Source: Coriaria nepalensis (Eukaryota; Streptophyta; Magnoliopsida; Cucurbitales; Coriariaceae). From it: DNA of 64,000 nucleotides. The notes under the pieces were generated by a model. It saw only the letters and a list, made by a program, of their open reading frames with translations. It was not told the DNA's origin and ran no database searches. Of the stretch, positions 38,849 through 52,289 are shown piece after piece (the first letter of the stretch is position 1; the number at the start of each line of letters is the position of its first letter). The stretch spans positions 5,175,501-5,239,500 of the forward strand of contig CP114496.1 of assembly GCA_027186245.1 (NCBI GenBank), in the 5' to 3' direction. A program made the translations under genes and the position numbers.

Positions 38849-40936
38849 GTGCATTAGTTTAATCTTAAAATCATTTGAATGAGTCATTTCAAGTCAATAA
38901 CATATTTCAAAGCAAGTTGAACGAATTCTATTTTCGCACTACAAACACAAGTTTTGTGCATAACTTGCAAATGGTCAATGCAAGGAAAGTGTGCATTAGT
39001 TTAGCCTTAAAATCATTTGATTGAGTCATTTCAAGTCAATAACATATTTCAAAGGAAGTTGAACGAATTCTATTTTCGCACTACAAACACAGGTTTTGGG
39101 CATAACTTGCACATGGCTATTGCAAGGAAACTGTGCATTAGTTTAATCTTAAAATCATTTGAATGAGTCATTTCAAGTCAATAACATATTACAAAGCAAG
39201 TTGAACGAATTCTATTTTCGCACTACAAACACAGGTTTTGGGCATAACTTGCACATGGCTATTGCAAGGAAACTGTGCATTAGTTTAATCTTAAAATCAT
39301 TTGAATGAGTCATTTCAAGTCAATAACATATTTCAAAGCAAGTTGAACGAATTCTATTTTCGCACTACAAACACAGGTTTTGGGCATAACTTGCACATGG
39401 CTATTGCAAGGAAACTGTGCATTAGTTTAATCTTAAAATCATTTGAATGAGTCATTTCAAGTCAATAACATATTTCAAAGCAAGTTGAACGAATTCTATT
39501 TTCGCACTACAAACACAAGTTTTGTGCATAACTTGCAAATGGTCAATGCAAGGAAAGTGTGCATTAGTTTAGCCTTAAAATCATTTGATTGAGTCATTTC
39601 AAGTCAATAACATATTTCAAAGGAAGTTGAACGAATTCTATTTTCGCACTACAAACACAAGTTTTGTGCATAACTTGCAAATGGTCAATGCAAGGAAAGT
39701 GTGCATTAGTTTAGCCTTAAAATCATTTGAATGAGTCATTTCAAGTCAATAACATATTGCAAAGTAGGTTGAACGAATTCTATTTTCGCACTACAAACAC
39801 AGGTTTTGAGCATAACTTGCACATGGCTATTGCAAGGAAACTGTGCATTAGTTTAATCTTAAAATCATTTGAATGAGTCATTTCGATTCAATAACATATT
39901 TCAAAGCAAGTTGAACGAATTCTATTTTCGCACTACAAACACGTGTTTTGGGCATAACTTGCAAATGATCAATGCAAGGAAAGTGTGCATTAGTTTAACC
40001 TTAAAATCATTTGAATGAGTCATTTCAGGTCAATAACATATTTCATAGCATGTTCAACGAATTCTATTTTCGCACTACAAACACAAGTTTTGTGCATAAC
40101 TTGCAAATGGTCAATGCAAGGAAAGTGTGCATTAGTTTAGCCTTAAAATCATTTGATTGAGTAATTTCATGTCAATAACATATTTCAAAGGAAGTTGAAC
40201 GAATTCTATTTTCGCACTACAAACACAAGTTTTGTGCATAACTTGCACATGGTCAATGCAAGGAAAGTGTGCATTAGTTTAGCCTTAAAATCATTTGAAT
40301 GAGTCATTTCAAGTCACTAACATATTGCAAAGCAGGTTGAACGAATTCTATTTTCGCACTACAAACACAGGTTTTGGGCATAAGTTGCAGATGGCTATTG
40401 GAAGGAAACTGTGCATTAGTTTAATCTTAAAATCATTTGAATGAGTCATTTCAAGTCAATAACATATTTCAAAGCAAGTTGAACGAATTCTATTTTCGCA
40501 CTACAAACACAGGTTTTGGGCATAACTTGCACATGGCTATTGCAAGGAAACTGTGCATTAGTTTAATCTTAAAATCATTTGAATGAGTCATTTCAAGTCA
40601 ATAACATATTTCAAAGCAAGTTGAACGAATTCTATTTTCGCACTACAAACACAAGTTTTGTGCATAACTTGCAAATGGTCAATGCAAGGAAAGTGTGCAT
40701 TAGTTTAGCCTTAAAATCATTTGATTGAGTCATTTCAAGTCAATAACATATTTCAAAGGAAGTTGAACGAATTCTATTTTCGCACTACAAACACAAGTTT
40801 TGTGCATAACTTGCAAATGGTCAATGCAAGGAAACTGTGCATTAGTTTAATCTTAAAATCATTTGAATGGGTCATTTCAAGTCAATAACATATTTCAAAG
40901 CAAGTTGAACGAATTCTATTTTCGCACTACAAACAC
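38849..40936. repeat. Segmental duplication F, copy 2
   Basis: Partner of 33,735-35,822. It diverges at about 40,937, where AAGTTTTGTG replaces AGGTTTTGGG. Its right part overlaps the start of the second copy of duplication G. Confidence 0.82.
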
Positions 40937-42785
40937 AAGTTTTGTGCATAACTTGCAAATGGTCAATGCAAGGAAAGTGTGCATTAGTTTAGCCTTAAAA
41001 TCATTTGATTGAGTCATTTCAAGTCAATAACATATTTCAAAGGAAGTTGAACGAATTCTATTTTCGCACTACAAACACAAGTTTTGTGCATAACTTGCAC
41101 ATGGTCAATGCAAGGAAAGTGTGCATTAGTTTAGCCTTAAAATCATTTGAATGAGTCATTTCAAGTCACTAACATATTGCAAAGCAGGTTGAACGAATTC
41201 TATTTTCGCACTACAAACACAGGTTTTGGGCATAAGTTGCAGATGGCTATTGCAAGGAAACTGTGCATTAGTTTAATCTTAAAATCATTTGAATGAGTCA
41301 TTTCAAGTCAATAACATATTTCAAAGCAAGTTGAACGAATTCTATTTTCGCACTACAAACACAGGTTTTGGGCATAACTTGCAAATGATCAATGCAAGGA
41401 AAGTGTGCATTTGTTTAACCTTAAAATCATTTGAATGAGTCATTTCAGGTCAATAACATATTTCAAAGGAAGTTGAACGAATTCTATTTTCGCACTACAA
41501 ACACAAGTTTTGTGCATAACTTGCAAATGGTCAATGCAAGGAAAGTGTGCATTAGTTTAGCCTTAAAATCATTTGAATGAGTCATTTCAAGTCAATAACA
41601 TATTGCAAAGCAGGTTGAACGAATTCTATTTTCGCACTACAAACACAGGTTTTGGGCATAACTTGCACATGGCTATTGCAAGGAAACTGTGCATTAGTTT
41701 AATCTTAAAATCATTTGAATGAGTCATTTCAAGTCAATAACATATTTCAAAGCAAGTTGAACGAATTCTATTTTCGCACTACAAACACTGGTTTTGAGCA
41801 TAACTTGCACATGGCTATTGCAAGGAAACTGTGCATTAGTTTAATCTTAAAATCATTTGAATGAGTCATTTCGATTCAATAACATATTTCAAAGGAAGTT
41901 GAACGAATTCTATTTTCGCACTACAAACACGTGTTTTGGGCATAACTTGCAAATGATCAATGCAAGGAAAGTGTGCATTAGTTTAACCTTAAAATCATTT
42001 GAATGCGTCATTTCAGGTCAATAACATATTTCATAGCATGTTCAACGAATTCTATTTTCGCACTACAAACACAAGTTTTGTGCATAACTTGCAAATGGTC
42101 AATGCAAGGAAAGTGTGCATTAGTTTATAATCTTAAAATCATTTGAATGAGTCATTTCAAGTCAATAACATATTTCAAAGCAAATTGAACGAATTCTATT
42201 TTCGCACTACAAACACAAGTTTTGTGCATAACTTGCAAATGGTCAATGCAAGGAAAGTGTGCATTAGTTTAGCCTTAAAATCATTTGATTGAGTCATTTC
42301 AAGTCAATAACATATTTCAAAGGAAGTTGAACGAATTCTATTTTCGCACTACAAACACAGGTTTTGGGCATAACTTGCACATGGCTATTGCAAGGAAACT
42401 GTGCATTAGTTTAATCTTAAAATCATTTGAATGAGTCATTTCAAGTCAATAACATATTACAAAGCAAGTTGAACGAATTCTATTTTCGCACTACAAACAC
42501 AGGTTTTGGGCATAACTTGCACATGGCTATTGCAAGGAAACTGTGCATTAGTTTAATCTTAAAATCATTTGAATGAGTCATTTCAAGTCAATAACATATT
42601 TCAAAGCAAGTTGAACGAATTCTATTTTCGCACTACAAACACAGGTTTTGGGCATAACTTGCACATGGCTATTGCAAGGAAACTGTGCATTAGTTTAATC
42701 TTAAAATCATTTGAATGAGTCATTTCAAGTCAATAACATATTTCAAAGCAAGTTGAACGAATTCTATTTTCGCACTACAAACACA
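40827..42785. repeat. Segmental duplication G, copy 2
   Basis: Partner of 36,281-38,239. It ends at about 42,786, where the source continues with another CAGGTTTTGGG unit and this copy moves to CAAGTTTTGTG. Confidence 0.85.
42124..42136. other. Second unit with the same two-base insertion
   Basis: Same GTTTATAATCTT as at 37,578, 32 units plus two bases away. The shared insertion marks duplication G. Confidence 0.9.
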
Positions 42786-45700
42786 AGTTTTGTGCATAAC
42801 TTGCAAATGGTCAATGCAAGGAAAGTGTGCATTAGTTTAGCCTTAAAATCATTTGATTGAGTCATTTCAAGTCAATAACATATTTCAAAGGAAGTTGAAC
42901 GAATTCTATTTTCGCACTACAAACACAAGTTTTGTGCATAACTTGCAAATGGTCAATGCAAAGAAAGTGTGCATTAGTTTAGCCTTAAAATCATTTGAAT
43001 GAGTCATTTCAAGTCAATAACATATTGCAAAGTAGGTTGAACGAATTCTATTTTCGCACTACAAACACAGGTTTTGAGCATAACTTGCACATGGCTATTG
43101 CAAGGAAACTGTGCATTAGTTTAATCTTAAAATCATTTGAATGAGTCATTTCGATTCAATAACATATTTCAAAGCAAGTTGAACGAATTCTATTTTCGCA
43201 CTACAAACACGTGTTTTGGGCATAACTTGCAAATGATCAATGCAAGGAAAGTGTGCATTAGTTTAACCTTAAAATCATTTGAATGAGTCATTTCAGGTCA
43301 ATAACATATTTCATAGCATGTTCAACGAATTCTATTTTCGCACTACAAACACAAGTTTTGTGCATAACTTGCAAATGGTCAATGCAAGGAAAGTGTGCAT
43401 TAGTTTAGCCTTAAAATCATTTGAATGAGTCATTTCAAGTCAATAACATATTGCAAAGTAGGTTGAACGAATTCTATTTTCGCACTACAAACACAGGTTT
43501 TGAGCATAACTTGCACATGGCTATTGCAAGGAAACTGTGCATTAGTTTAATCTTAAAATCATTTGAATGAGTCATTTCAATTCAATAACATATTTCAAAG
43601 GAAGTTGAACGAATTCTATTTTCGCACTACAAACACGTGTTTTGGGCATAACTTGCAAATGATCAATGCAAGGAAAGTGTGCATTAGTTTAACCTTAAAA
43701 TCATTTGAATGAGTCATTTCAGGTCAATAACATATTTCATAGCATGTTCAACGAATTCTATTTTCGCACTACAAACACAAGTTTTGTGCATAACTTGCAA
43801 ATGGTCAATGCAAGGAAAGTGTGCATTAGTTTAGCCTTAAAATCATTTGAATGAGTCATTTCAAGTCAATAACATATTGCAAAGTAGGTTGAACGAATTC
43901 TATTTTGGCACTACAAACACAGGTTTTGAGCATAACTTGCACATGGCTATTGCAAGGAAACTGTGCATTAGTTTAATCTTAAAATCATTTGAATGAGTCA
44001 TTTCAAGTCAATAACATATTTCAAAGCAAGTTGAACGAATTCTATTTTCGCACTACAAACACTGGTTTTGAGCATAACTTGCACATGGCTATTGAAAGGA
44101 AACTGTGCATTAGTTTAATCTTAAAATCATTTGAATGAGTCATTTCGATTCAATAACATATTTCAAAGCAAGTTGAACGAATTCTATTTTCGCACTACAA
44201 ACACAGGTTTTGGGCATAACTTGCACATGGCTATTGCAAGGAAACTGTGCATTAGTTTAATCTTAAAATCATTTGAATGAGTCATTTCAAGTCAATAACA
44301 TATTTCAAAGCAAGTTGAACGAATTCTATTTTCGCACTACAAACACAAGTTTTGTGCATAACTTGCAAATGGTCAATGCAAGGAAAGTGTGCATTAGTTT
44401 AGCCTTAAAATCATTTGATTGAGTCATTTCAAGTCAATAACATATTTCAAAGGAAGTTGAACGAATTCTATTTTCGCACTACAAACACAAGTTTTGTGCA
44501 TAACTTGCAAATGGTCAATGCAAGGAAAGTGTGCATTAGTTTAGCCTTAAAATCATTTGAATGAGTCATTTCAAGTCAATAACATATTGCAAAGTAGGTT
44601 GAACGAATTCTATTTTCGCACTACAAACACAGGTTTTGAGCATAACTTGCACATGGCTATTGCAAGGAAACTGTGCATTAGTTTAATCTTAAAATCATTT
44701 GAATGAGTCATTTCGATTCAATAACATATTTCAAAGCAAGTTGAACGAATTCTATTTTCGCACTACAAACACGTGTTTTGGGCATAACTTGCAAATCATC
44801 AATGCAAGGAAAGTGTGCATTAGTTTAACCTTAAAATCATTTGAATGAGTCATTTCAGGTCAATAACATATTTCATAGCATGTTCAACGAATTCTATTTT
44901 CGCACTACAAACACAAGTTTTGTGCATAACTTGCAAATGGTCAATGCAAGGAAAGTGTGCATTAGTTTAGCCTTAAAATCATTTGAATGAGTCATTTCAA
45001 GTCAATAACATATTGCAAAGTAGGTTGAACGAATTCTATTTTCGCACTACAAACACAGGTTTTGAGCATAACTTGCACATGGCTATTGCAAGGAAACTGT
45101 GCATTAGTTTAATCTTAAAATCATTTGAATGAGTCATTTCAAGTCAATAACATATTTCAAAGCAAGTTGAACGAATTCTATTTTCGCACTACAAACACTG
45201 GTTTTGAGCATAACTTGCACATGGCTATTGCAAGGAAACTGTGCATTAGTTTAATCTTAAAATCATTTGAATGAGTCATTTCGATTCAATAACATATTTC
45301 AAAGCAAGTTGAACGAATTCTATTTTCGCACTACAAACACGTGTTTTGGGCATAACTTGCAAATGATCAATGCAAGGAAAGTGTGCATTAGTTTAACCTT
45401 AAAATCATTTGAATGAGTCATTTCAGGTCAATAACATATTTCATAGCATGTTCAACGAATTCTATTTTCGCACTACAAACACAAGTTTTGTGCATAACTT
45501 GCAAATGGTCAATGCAAGGAAAGTGTGCATTAGTTTAGCCTTAAAATCATTTGAATGAGGCATTTCAAGTCAATAACATATTGCAAAGTAGGTTGAACGA
45601 ATTCTATTTTCGCACTACAAACACAGGTTTTGAGCATAACTTGCACATGGCTATTGCAAGGAAACTGTGCATTAGTTTAATCTTAAAATCATTTGAATGA

Positions 45701-47589
45701 GTCATTTCAATTCAATAACATATTTCAAAGGAAGTTGAACGAATTCTATTTTCGCACTACAAACACGTGTTTTGGGCATAACTTGCAAATGATCAATGCA
45801 AGGAAAGTGTGCATTAGTTTAACCTTAAAATCATTTGAATGAGTCATTTCAGGTCAATAACATATTTCATAGCATGTTCAACGAATTCTATTTTCGCACT
45901 ACAAACACAAGTTTTGTGCATAACTTGCAAATGGTCAATGCAAGGAAAGTGTGCATTCGTTTAACCTTAAAATCATTTCAATGAGTCATTTCAAGTCAAT
46001 AACTTATTTCAAAGCAAGTCGAACGAATTCTATTTTTGCACTACAAACACAAGTTTTGTGCATAACTTGCACATGGCTATTGCAAGGAAACTGTGCATTA
46101 GTTTAATCTTAAAATCATTTGAATGAGTCATTTCAAGTCAATAACATATTTCAAAGCAAGTTGAACGAATTCTATTTTCGCACTACAAACACTGGTTTTG
46201 AGCATAACTTGCACATGGCTATTGAAAGGAAACTGTGCATTAGTTTAATCTTAAAATCATTTGAATGAGTCATTTCGATTCAATAACATATTTCAAAGCA
46301 AGTTGAACGAATTCTATTTTCGCACTACAAACACAGGTTTTGGGCATAACTTGCACATGGCTATTGCAAGGAAACTGTGCATTAGTTTAATCTTAAAATC
46401 ATTTGAATGAGTCATTTCAAGTCAATAACATATTTCAAAGCAAGTTGAACGAATTCTATTTTCGCACTACAAACACAAGTTTTGTGCATAACTTGCAAAT
46501 GGTCAATGCAAGGAAAGTGTGCATTAGTTTAGCCTTAAAATCATTTGATTGAGTCATTTCAAGTCAATAACATATTTCAAAGGAAGTTGAACGAATTCTA
46601 TTTTCGCACTACAAACACAAGTTTTGTGCATAACTTGCAAATGGTCAATGCAAGGAAAGTGTGCATTAGTTTAGCCTTAAAATCATTTGATTGAGTCATT
46701 TCAAGTCAATAACATATTTCAAAGGAAGTTGAACGAATTCTATTTTCGCACTACAAACACAAGTTTTGTGCATAACTTGCAAATGGTCAATGCAAGGAAA
46801 GTGTGCATTAGTTTAATCTTAAAATCATTTGAATGAGTCATTTCAAGTCAATAACATATTTCAAAGCAAGTTGAACGAATTCTATTTTCGCACTACAAAC
46901 ACAGGTTTTGAGCATAACTTGCAAATGGTCAATGCAAGGAAAGTGTGCATTAGTTTAGCCTTAAAATCATTTGATTGAGTCATTTCAAGTCAATAACATA
47001 TTTCAAAGGAAGTTGAACGAATTCTATTTTCGCACTACAAACACAAGTTTTGTGCATAACTTGCAAATGGTCAATGCAAGGAAAGTGTGCATTAGTTTAG
47101 CCTTAAAATCATTTGATTGAGTCATTTCAAGTCAATAACATATTTCAAAGGAAGTTGAACGAATTCTATTTTCGCACTACAAACACAAGTTTTGTGCATA
47201 ACTTGCAAATGGTCAATGCAAGGAAAGTGTGCATTAGTTTAATCTTAAAATCATTTGAATGAGTCATTTCAAGCCAATAACATATTTCAAATCAAGTTGA
47301 ACGAATTCTATTTTCGCACTACAAACACAGGTTTTGGGCATAACTTGCACATGGCTATTGCAAGGAAACTGTGCATTAGTTTAATCTTAAAATCATTTGA
47401 ATGAGTCATTTCAAGTCAATAACATATTACAAAGCAAGTTGAACGAATTCTATTTTCGCACTACAAACACAGGTTTTAGGCATAACTTGCACATGGCTAT
47501 TGCAAGGAAACTGTGCATTAGTTTAATCTTAAAATCATTTGAATGAGTCATTTCAAGTCAATAACATATTTCAAAGCAAGTTGAGCGAA

Positions 47590-49343
47590 TTCTATTTTCG
47601 CACTACAAACACAAGTTTTGTGCATAACTTGCAAATGGTCAATGCAAGGAAAGTGTGCATTAGTTTAGCCTTAAAATCATTTGATTGAGTCATTTCAAGT
47701 CAATAACATATTTCAAAGGAAGTTGAACGAATTCTATTTTCGCACTACAAACACAGGTTTTGGGCATAACTTGCACATGGCTATTGCAAGGAAACTGTGC
47801 ATTAGTTTAATCTTAAAATCATTTGAATGAGTCATTTCAAGTCAATAACATATTACAAAGCAAGTTGAACGAATTCTATTTTCGCACTACAAACACAGGT
47901 TTTGGGCATAACTTGCACATGGCTATTGCAAGGAAACTGTGCATTAGTTTAATCTTAAAATCATTTGAATGAGTCATTTCAAGTCAATAACATATTTCAA
48001 AGCAAGTTGAACGAATTCTATTTTCGCACTACAAACACAGGTTTTGGGCATAACTTGCACATGGCTATTGCAAGGAAAGTGTGCATTAGTTTAACCTTAA
48101 AATCATTTGAATGAGTCATTTCAAGTCAATAACATATTTCAAAGCAAGTTGAGCGAATTCTATTTTCGCACTACAAACACAAGTTTTGTGCATAACTTGC
48201 AAATGGTCAATGCAAGGAAAGTGTGCATTAGTTTAGCCTTAAAATCATTTGATTGAGTCATTTTAAGTCAATAACATATTACAAAGCAAGTTGAACGAAT
48301 TCTATTTTCGCACTACAAATACAGGTTTTGGGCATAACTTGCACATGGCTATTGCAAGGAAACTGTGCATTAGTTTAATCTTAAAATCATTTGAATGAGT
48401 CATTTCAAGTCAATAACATATTTCAAAGCAAGTTGAACGAATTCTATTTTCGCACTACAAACACAGGTTTTGGGCATAACTTGCACATGGCTATTGCAAG
48501 GAAACTGTGCATTAGTTTAATCTTAAAATCATTTGAATGAGTCATTTCAAGTCAATAACATATTACAAAGCAAGTTGAACGAATTCTATTTTCGCACTAC
48601 AAACACAGGTTTTGGGCATAACTTGCACATGGCTATTGCAAGGAAACTGTGCATTAGTTTAATCTTAAAATCATTTGAATGAGTCATTTCAAGTCAATAA
48701 CATATTTCAAAGCAAGTTGAACGAATTCTATTTTCGCACTACAAACACAGGTTTTGGGCATAACTTGCACATGGCTATTGCAAGGAAAGTGTGCATTAGT
48801 TTAACCTTAAAATCATTTGAATGAGTCATTTCAAGTCAATAACATATTTCAAAGCAAGTTGAGCGAATTCTATTTTCGCACTACAAACACAAGTTTTGTG
48901 CATAACTTGCAAATGGTCAATGCAAGGAAAGTGTGCATTAGTTTAGCCTTAAAATCATTTGATTGAGTCATTTCAAGTCAATAACATATTTCAAAGGAAG
49001 TTGAACGAATTCTATTTTCGCACTACAAACACAAGTTTTGTGCATAACTTGCAAATGGTCAATGCAAGGAAAGTGTGCATTAGTTTAATCTTAAAATCAT
49101 TTGAATGAGTCATTTCAAGTCAATAACATATTTCAAAGCAAGTTGAACGAATTCTATTTTCGCACTACAAACACAGGTTTTGAGCATAACTTGCACATGG
49201 CTATTGCAAGGAAACTGTGCATTAGTTTAATCTTAAAATCATTTGAATGAGTCATTTCAATTCAATAACATATTTCAAAGGAAGTTGAACGAATTCTATT
49301 TTCGCACTACAAACACGTGTTTTGGGCATAACTTGCAAATGAT
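47590..49343. repeat. 15-unit (2,130-bp) duplication H, copy 1
   Basis: It matches 49,720-51,473 with offset 2,130. Shared marks are the paired TTGAGCGAATTC units (48,149 and 48,859 against 50,279 and 50,989) and TCATTTTAAGTCAATAAC followed by ATATTACAAAG. Differences seen: CTACAAATACAGG at 48,313 here, ACTTCCACATGG at 50,183 and GGGCTTAAC at 50,887 in copy 2. Confidence 0.83.
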
Positions 49344-49719
49344 CAATGCAAGGAAAGTGTGCATTAGTTTAACCTTAAAATCATTTGAATGAGTCATTTC
49401 AGGTCAATAACATATTTCATAGCATGTTCAACGAATTCTATTTTCGCACTACAAACACAAGTTTTGTGCATAACTTGCAAATGGTCAATGCAAGGAAAGT
49501 GTGCATTAGTTTAATCTTAAAATCATTTGAATGAGTCATTTCAAGTCAATAACATATTTCAAATCAAGTTGAACGAATTCTATTTTCGCACTACAAACAC
49601 AAGTTTTGTGCATAACTTGCAAATGGTCAATGCAAGGAAAGTGTGCATTAGTTTAGCCTTAAAATCATTTGATTGAGTCATTTTAAGTCAATAACATATT
49701 TCAAAGGAAGTTGAACGAA

Positions 49720-51473
49720 TTCTATTTTCGCACTACAAACACAAGTTTTGTGCATAACTTGCAAATGGTCAATGCAAGGAAAGTGTGCATTAGTTTAGCC
49801 TTAAAATCATTTGATTGAGTCATTTCAAGTCAATAACATATTTCAAAGGAAGTTGAACGAATTCTATTTTCGCACTACAAACACAGGTTTTGGGCATAAC
49901 TTGCACATGGCTATTGCAAGGAAACTGTGCATTAGTTTAATCTTAAAATCATTTGAATGAGTCATTTCAAGTCAATAACATATTACAAAGCAAGTTGAAC
50001 GAATTCTATTTTCGCACTACAAACACAGGTTTTGGGCATAACTTGCACATGGCTATTGCAAGGAAACTGTGCATTAGTTTAATCTTAAAATCATTTGAAT
50101 GAGTCATTTCAAGTCAATAACATATTTCAAAGCAAGTTGAACGAATTCTATTTTCGCACTACAAACACAGGTTTTGGGCATAACTTCCACATGGCTATTG
50201 CAAGGAAAGTGTGCATTAGTTTAACCTTAAAATCATTTGAATGAGTCATTTCAAGTCAATAACATATTTCAAAGCAAGTTGAGCGAATTCTATTTTCGCA
50301 CTACAAACACAAGTTTTGTGCATAACTTGCAAATGGTCAATGCAAGGAAAGTGTGCATTAGTTTAGCCTTAAAATCATTTGATTGAGTCATTTTAAGTCA
50401 ATAACATATTACAAAGCAAGTTGAACGAATTCTATTTTCGCACTACAAACACAGGTTTTGGGCATAACTTGCACATGGCTATTGCAAGGAAACTGTGCAT
50501 TAGTTTAATCTTAAAATCATTTGAATGAGTCATTTCAAGTCAATAACATATTTCAAAGCAAGTTGAACGAATTCTATTTTCGCACTACAAACACAGGTTT
50601 TGGGCATAACTTGCACATGGCTATTGCAAGGAAACTGTGCATTAGTTTAATCTTAAAATCATTTGAATGAGTCATTTCAAGTCAATAACATATTACAAAG
50701 CAAGTTGAACGAATTCTATTTTCGCACTACAAACACAGGTTTTGGGCATAACTTGCACATGGCTATTGCAAGGAAACTGTGCATTAGTTTAATCTTAAAA
50801 TCATTTGAATGAGTCATTTCAAGTCAATAACATATTTCAAAGCAAGTTGAACGAATTCTATTTTCGCACTACAAACACAGGTTTTGGGCTTAACTTGCAC
50901 ATGGCTATTGCAAGGAAAGTGTGCATTAGTTTAACCTTAAAATCATTTGAATGAGTCATTTCAAGTCAATAACATATTTCAAAGCAAGTTGAGCGAATTC
51001 TATTTTCGCACTACAAACACAAGTTTTGTGCATAACTTGCAAATGGTCAATGCAAGGAAAGTGTGCATTAGTTTAGCCTTAAAATCATTTGATTGAGTCA
51101 TTTCAAGTCAATAACATATTTCAAAGGAAGTTGAACGAATTCTATTTTCGCACTACAAACACAAGTTTTGTGCATAACTTGCAAATGGTCAATGCAAGGA
51201 AAGTGTGCATTAGTTTAATCTTAAAATCATTTGAATGAGTCATTTCAAGTCAATAACATATTTCAAAGCAAGTTGAACGAATTCTATTTTCGCACTACAA
51301 ACACAGGTTTTGAGCATAACTTGCACATGGCTATTGCAAGGAAAGTGTGCATTAGTTTAACCTTAAAATCATTTGAATGAGTCATTTCAGGTCAATAACA
51401 TATTTCATAGCATGTTCAACGAATTCTATTTTCGCACTACAAACACAAGTTTTGTGCATAACTTGCAAATGGT
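49720..51473. repeat. 15-unit duplication H, copy 2, then one unit skipped
   Basis: Partner of 47,590-49,343. At about 51,344 the offset changes from 15 to 14 units: the source has a CACGTGTTTTGGG unit next, and here it is missing, so GCACATGGCTATTGC joins straight to AAAGTGTGC...TTTAACC. This is a clean in-register loss of one 142-bp unit. Similarity then continues (AAATCAAGTT, 49,561 against 51,549). Confidence 0.8.
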
Positions 51474-52289
51474 CAATGCAAGGAAAGTGTGCATTAGTTT
51501 AATCTTAAAATCATTTGAATGAGTCATTTCAAGTCAATAACATATTTCAAATCAAGTTGAACGAATTCTATTTTCGCACTACAAACACAAGTTTTGTGCA
51601 TAACTTGCAAATGGTCAATGCAAGGAAAGTGTGCATTAGTTTAGCCTTAAAATCATTTGATTGAGTCATTTCAAGTCAATAACATATTTCAAAGGAAGTT
51701 GAACGAATTCTATTTTCGCACTACAAACACAGGTTTTGGGCATAACTTGCACATGGCTATTGCAAGGAAACTGTGCATTAGTTTAATCTTAAAATCATTT
51801 GAATGAGTCATTTCAAGTCAATAACATATTACAAAGCAAGTTGAACGAATTCTATTTTCGCACTACAAACACAGGTTTTGGGCATAACTTGCACATGGCT
51901 ATTGCAAGGAAACTGTGCATTAGTTTAATCTTAAAATCATTTGAATGAGTCATTTCAAGTCAATAACATATTTCAAAGCAAGTTGAACGAATTCTATTTT
52001 CGCACTACAAACACAGGTTTTGGGCATAACTTGCACATGGCTATTGCAAGGAAAGTGTGCATTAGTTTAACCTTAAAATCATTTGAATGAGTCATTTCAA
52101 GTCAATAACATATTTCAAAGCAAGTTGAGCGAATTCTATTTTCGCACTACAAACACAAGTTTTGTGCATAACTTGCAAATGGTCAATGCAAGGAAAGTGT
52201 GCATTAGTTTAGCCTTAAAATCATTTGATTGAGTCATTTTAAGTCAATAACATATTTCAAAGGAAGTTGAACGAATTCTATTTTCGCAC

